The notes below the pieces were generated by a model, which worked only from the letters and a program-made list of their open reading frames with translations, was not told the DNA's origin and did no database searches. Positions 6,384 to 8,519 of a stretch of 8,519 bases of DNA are shown here, piece by piece. Position 1 is the first letter of the stretch; every line of letters starts with the position of its first letter. The position numbers and the translations under genes were made by a program. Source of the stretch: Sphingobacteriaceae bacterium (GTDB lineage Bacteria; Bacteroidota; Bacteroidia; Sphingobacteriales; Sphingobacteriaceae); the NCBI GenBank assembly GCA_021740025.1, contig JAIPAN010000033.1:1-8519 (forward strand), given 5' to 3'.

Positions 6384-7937
6384 TTGAAATATAGAAATCG
6401 AATTTTCGTATTAATAGCAATAGCAACCTTACTGCGCATACTGTTGGCATGCAGCATTGGGCTTGGCATTGATGAAGTATATTATCGCATGTATGCCCAA
6501 AGCCTGCAATGGAATTATTTTGATCACCCGCCCATGGTGGGTTGGCTCATACGACTAAGCACATTCAATTTATACGCTGATGAAGTAGTATTCATTAGAT
6601 TAGGCGCTGTAATATGTAGTGCAATAGCCACCTGGCTGCTATATTTATGCGGCAAACAACTAAAAGACGAACAAACGGGTTTTTTAGCCGCACTTATTTA
6701 CAACCTTACCATATATGGCAGTATCATAGCTGGCACATTTATTTTGCCCGATTCTCCTCAAATGATTTGTTGGTTAGCTTGTACATACAGTTTACTTCGG
6801 TTTAACAAAACAGACCAAATTAATGCCTCTAACAAACGAAATTTGCTCTTTTTCGGGTTTTTTGCTGGCTTAGGCATGTTGTGTAAAATTCATACTGCTT
6901 TCTTATGGTTCGGATTGCTAGGTTATCTGCTTTTTTATGCACGAAATTGGTTTAAACAACCATTGCTTTATATTTCTGGATGTATCACCCTGCTTTTTTT
7001 CTGGCCAGTAATTCAATGGAATATTGACCACCAATTTATTACTTATACCTTTCATAGTCAGCGTGTTGATGTAGCAAGTGGAGGCTTTTCACTATTATCC
7101 TTTGGCCGATTTATGTTAGGCCAATTTATTTATACTAGCCCCATTTTGTTTCCAGCTTTTATAAAAGCTACTTACCAAGCAACGCAATCAAAATTAGACA
7201 TTAAACCAGCACAAACTAAATTGCTTTTATGGTGTAGTTTGCCACTTATTATACTAGCCACCCTGGTTTCACTATTTAAAGAGGTATTGCCTCATTGGAC
7301 TGGCCCGGCTTATAGCGGTATTATTTTGCTTACTGCCGTTTATTTGTCTCAAAAACAAAAGCACGCTAAATTCACAATTCCCATAATACTGCGTTGGGCT
7401 AGTTTTATTATTCTTGCTGTGTTTTTAAGTGGCGTAGTGCTCATAAATAACTTTAAAGGTACACTAGGCAAAAAAGATAATATAGAACTTGGTAGAGGCG
7501 ATTTTACACTCGATTTGTATGGTTGGGAAAAGATTAAACCAGCATTCCATCAGCTAGTTTTACAGGATAGAAAAAACAAATTTGAAGCAACACATGTGCT
7601 AGCAACAAATTGGTTTCCAGCAGCTCACCTAGATTATTATGTAGCTATGCCCCTACATATGAATATGTATGTACTAGGGCCCATTGAGAAAATACACCAA
7701 TACCACTGGCTTAATGGAACTAGAAAGAAACTCAATAGCGGTGAAAATGCTTATGCTATTGTTCTGTCAGACCAATATATTGATCCTCAAATTAGCTTTG
7801 GACAATTATTTCAAACCATAAAACGGGGCGAAACAATTACCATTTATAGAGGTGGTATGCCCTGCAGAAAGGTATATATCTATCGTTTGCTAGGTTTCAA
7901 AGGAATTGAAGAATCGGCACCTGAAAACCGAAATTGA
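6384..7937 (+). CDS. GT39-family (PMT/ArnT-like) membrane glycosyltransferase
   Basis: Multi-pass glycosyltransferase of 517 aa that is expected to take a sugar from a polyprenyl-phosphate donor and add it to a periplasmic acceptor. Family signs: D30-E31 in GLGIDEVYYR, the catalytic-type acidic pair in the first external loop; YFDHPPMVGWL (45-55), common to ArnT-like enzymes; a second conserved acidic site LPDSPQ (121-126); and LPHWTGPAY (302-310). About ten hydrophobic segments run from 7 to 357, followed by a soluble C-terminal part (360-517). TTG 6384 is chosen as start: an in-frame TAA (GtrA stop) lies two codons upstream, and the first ATG (codon 36) would remove helix 1 and the essential DE motif. 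The 3' 58 bp overlap the convergent ABC ATPase gene. Acceptor could be lipid A, another glycan or protein. Confidence 0.87.
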   Translation: MKYRNRIFVLIAIATLLRILLACSIGLGIDEVYYRMYAQSLQWNYFDHPPMVGWLIRLSTFNLYADEVVFIRLGAVICSAIATWLLYLCGKQLKDEQTGFLAALIYNLTIYGSIIAGTFILPDSPQMICWLACTYSLLRFNKTDQINASNKRNLLFFGFFAGLGMLCKIHTAFLWFGLLGYLLFYARNWFKQPLLYISGCITLLFFWPVIQWNIDHQFITYTFHSQRVDVASGGFSLLSFGRFMLGQFIYTSPILFPAFIKATYQATQSKLDIKPAQTKLLLWCSLPLIILATLVSLFKEVLPHWTGPAYSGIILLTAVYLSQKQKHAKFTIPIILRWASFIILAVFLSGVVLINNFKGTLGKKDNIELGRGDFTLDLYGWEKIKPAFHQLVLQDRKNKFEATHVLATNWFPAAHLDYYVAMPLHMNMYVLGPIEKIHQYHWLNGTRKKLNSGENAYAIVLSDQYIDPQISFGQLFQTIKRGETITIYRGGMPCRKVYIYRLLGFKGIEESAPENRN

Positions 7938-8519
7938 TTAATAGAAATATCAACTAATTCACCTGGAACATATTCGGCTAAGAGTGCCCAAATAACTAAT
8001 GTACAGGCTCCTACTTCAACTACTAGCTCCACCGAATGCAATTGATAGCTAACTTCTAAAATCATTGCTTTTATACCTTCCGAAACAATGCTACACTCAT
8101 GGGGGTATACAATCATCACTTGATCGTCCTCTATATTGATACCCAAGATTTGCGAAACAAATTTAGCATGTAGCACATTTGCTGCACCCAATAGTTTAGC
8201 CACATAAGCATTTACCGGCTTATCTATTAATTCTGTAGGCTTTCCCTTTTGAAGCAATTCGCCTTGTTTCAATATCAGCAAGGTATCGGCCATAGAGAGA
8301 CCATCGATCGGATCATGAGAAACCAAAATCATGGTGGTACCCATTTCTTTACTCAGGCGTTTTAAATCGGCACGCAATTGCTTGCGCATGAGCACATCCA
8401 CCTGGCTAAATGGTTCGTCGAGCAACAACACCCGAGGCTTGGTAATTAAGGCCCGGGCAATGGCCACTCGTTGTTGCTCTCCCCCACTCAATTCTACAGC
8501 ACGGCGTTCGGCCAAATTA
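7880..8519 (-). CDS. ABC transporter ATP-binding protein, PotA/ModC-like (N-terminal part outside window)
   Basis: C-terminal 212 or so residues of an importer-type ATPase; the reading frame stays open to the window edge, so the Walker A and Q-loop are missing only because the gene continues beyond 8519. Visible, counting from the codon at 8515: signature LSGGEQQR (9-16), Walker B RVLLLDEP (28-35), D-loop SQVD (37-40) and H-loop H67 in ILVSHDP. After GAANVL, about residues 100-196 resemble the TOBE-type regulatory domain of the spermidine/iron/molybdate/sulfate importer ATPases (VYPHECSIVSEGIKAMI, later YVPGELVDISI). The substrate cannot be told, and no permease or binding protein is in the window. 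The last 18 codons plus stop lie antisense to the end of the glycosyltransferase gene. Confidence 0.9.
   Translation of the reverse strand, partial: NLAERRAVELSGGEQQRVAIARALITKPRVLLLDEPFSQVDVLMRKQLRADLKRLSKEMGTTMILVSHDPIDGLSMADTLLILKQGELLQKGKPTELIDKPVNAYVAKLLGAANVLHAKFVSQILGINIEDDQVMIVYPHECSIVSEGIKAMILEVSYQLHSVELVVEVGACTLVIWALLAEYVPGELVDISINQFRFSGADSSIPLKPSKR

Noticed and set aside
8513..8515. TTG as the start codon of the ABC ATPase
   Set aside because: The frame stays open to the window edge and the Walker A and Q-loop would be missing, so this is an internal leucine codon of a gene cut by the window.

Overview
The window looks like a chromosomal segment of a Bacteroidota bacterium, probably of the Sphingobacteriia/Cytophagia side, although the rank below phylum is inference. 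Reasons: a split atpD-atpC pair with a long beta subunit (501 aa) and a very short epsilon subunit (81 aa); a short-lid adenylate kinase; no clear Shine-Dalgarno sequences before the starts; AT-rich intergenic DNA; and five exact matches to the Bacteroidota -7 promoter box TAnnTTTG just upstream of genes. One of these, in front of the tRNA gene, also has a perfect TTTG -33 box at 19 bp spacing.

Layout, left to right. Positions 1-3283 are all minus strand and read right to left: an RmlD-type NAD(P)-dependent reductase, a PrxQ/AhpE-like peroxiredoxin, tRNA-Arg(ACG), adk, obg, and at the extreme left edge the first seven codons of another gene whose peptide (MRIAING) fits glyceraldehyde-3-phosphate dehydrogenase. 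Intrinsic terminators sit between tRNA and adk and between adk and obg, each ending only about 13-16 nt before the next start codon. Positions 3284-3442 are a divergent promoter region. Positions 3443-5193 hold atpD-atpC, overlapping by one base. Positions 5293-7937 hold a tightly packed plus-strand trio: a PAP2 phosphatase, a GtrA-family membrane protein and a GT39 (ArnT/PMT-like) glycosyltransferase. At the right edge a minus-strand ABC transporter ATPase enters, truncated at its N-terminal side by the window end, and its 3' end overlaps the glycosyltransferase gene by 58 bp.

Most of the window is housekeeping: energy (AtpD/AtpC, possibly GAPDH), nucleotide balance (Adk), ribosome assembly (Obg), translation (tRNA-Arg) and peroxide defence. 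The accessory part is the PAP2-GtrA-GT39 trio. Its three families all act on polyprenyl-phosphate or lipid-linked sugars at the inner membrane, so it is a candidate self-contained module for flipping a lipid-linked sugar, transferring it to a periplasmic acceptor and recycling or trimming the lipid phosphate. The acceptor and sugar cannot be told from sequence alone. I see no CRISPR array, transposon, phage gene or obvious defence system, and nothing here that I can defend as a wholly new system. The trio, the in-phase GtrA/GT39 junction with a TTG start, and the inverted repeat around the tRNA promoter are the most unusual items.
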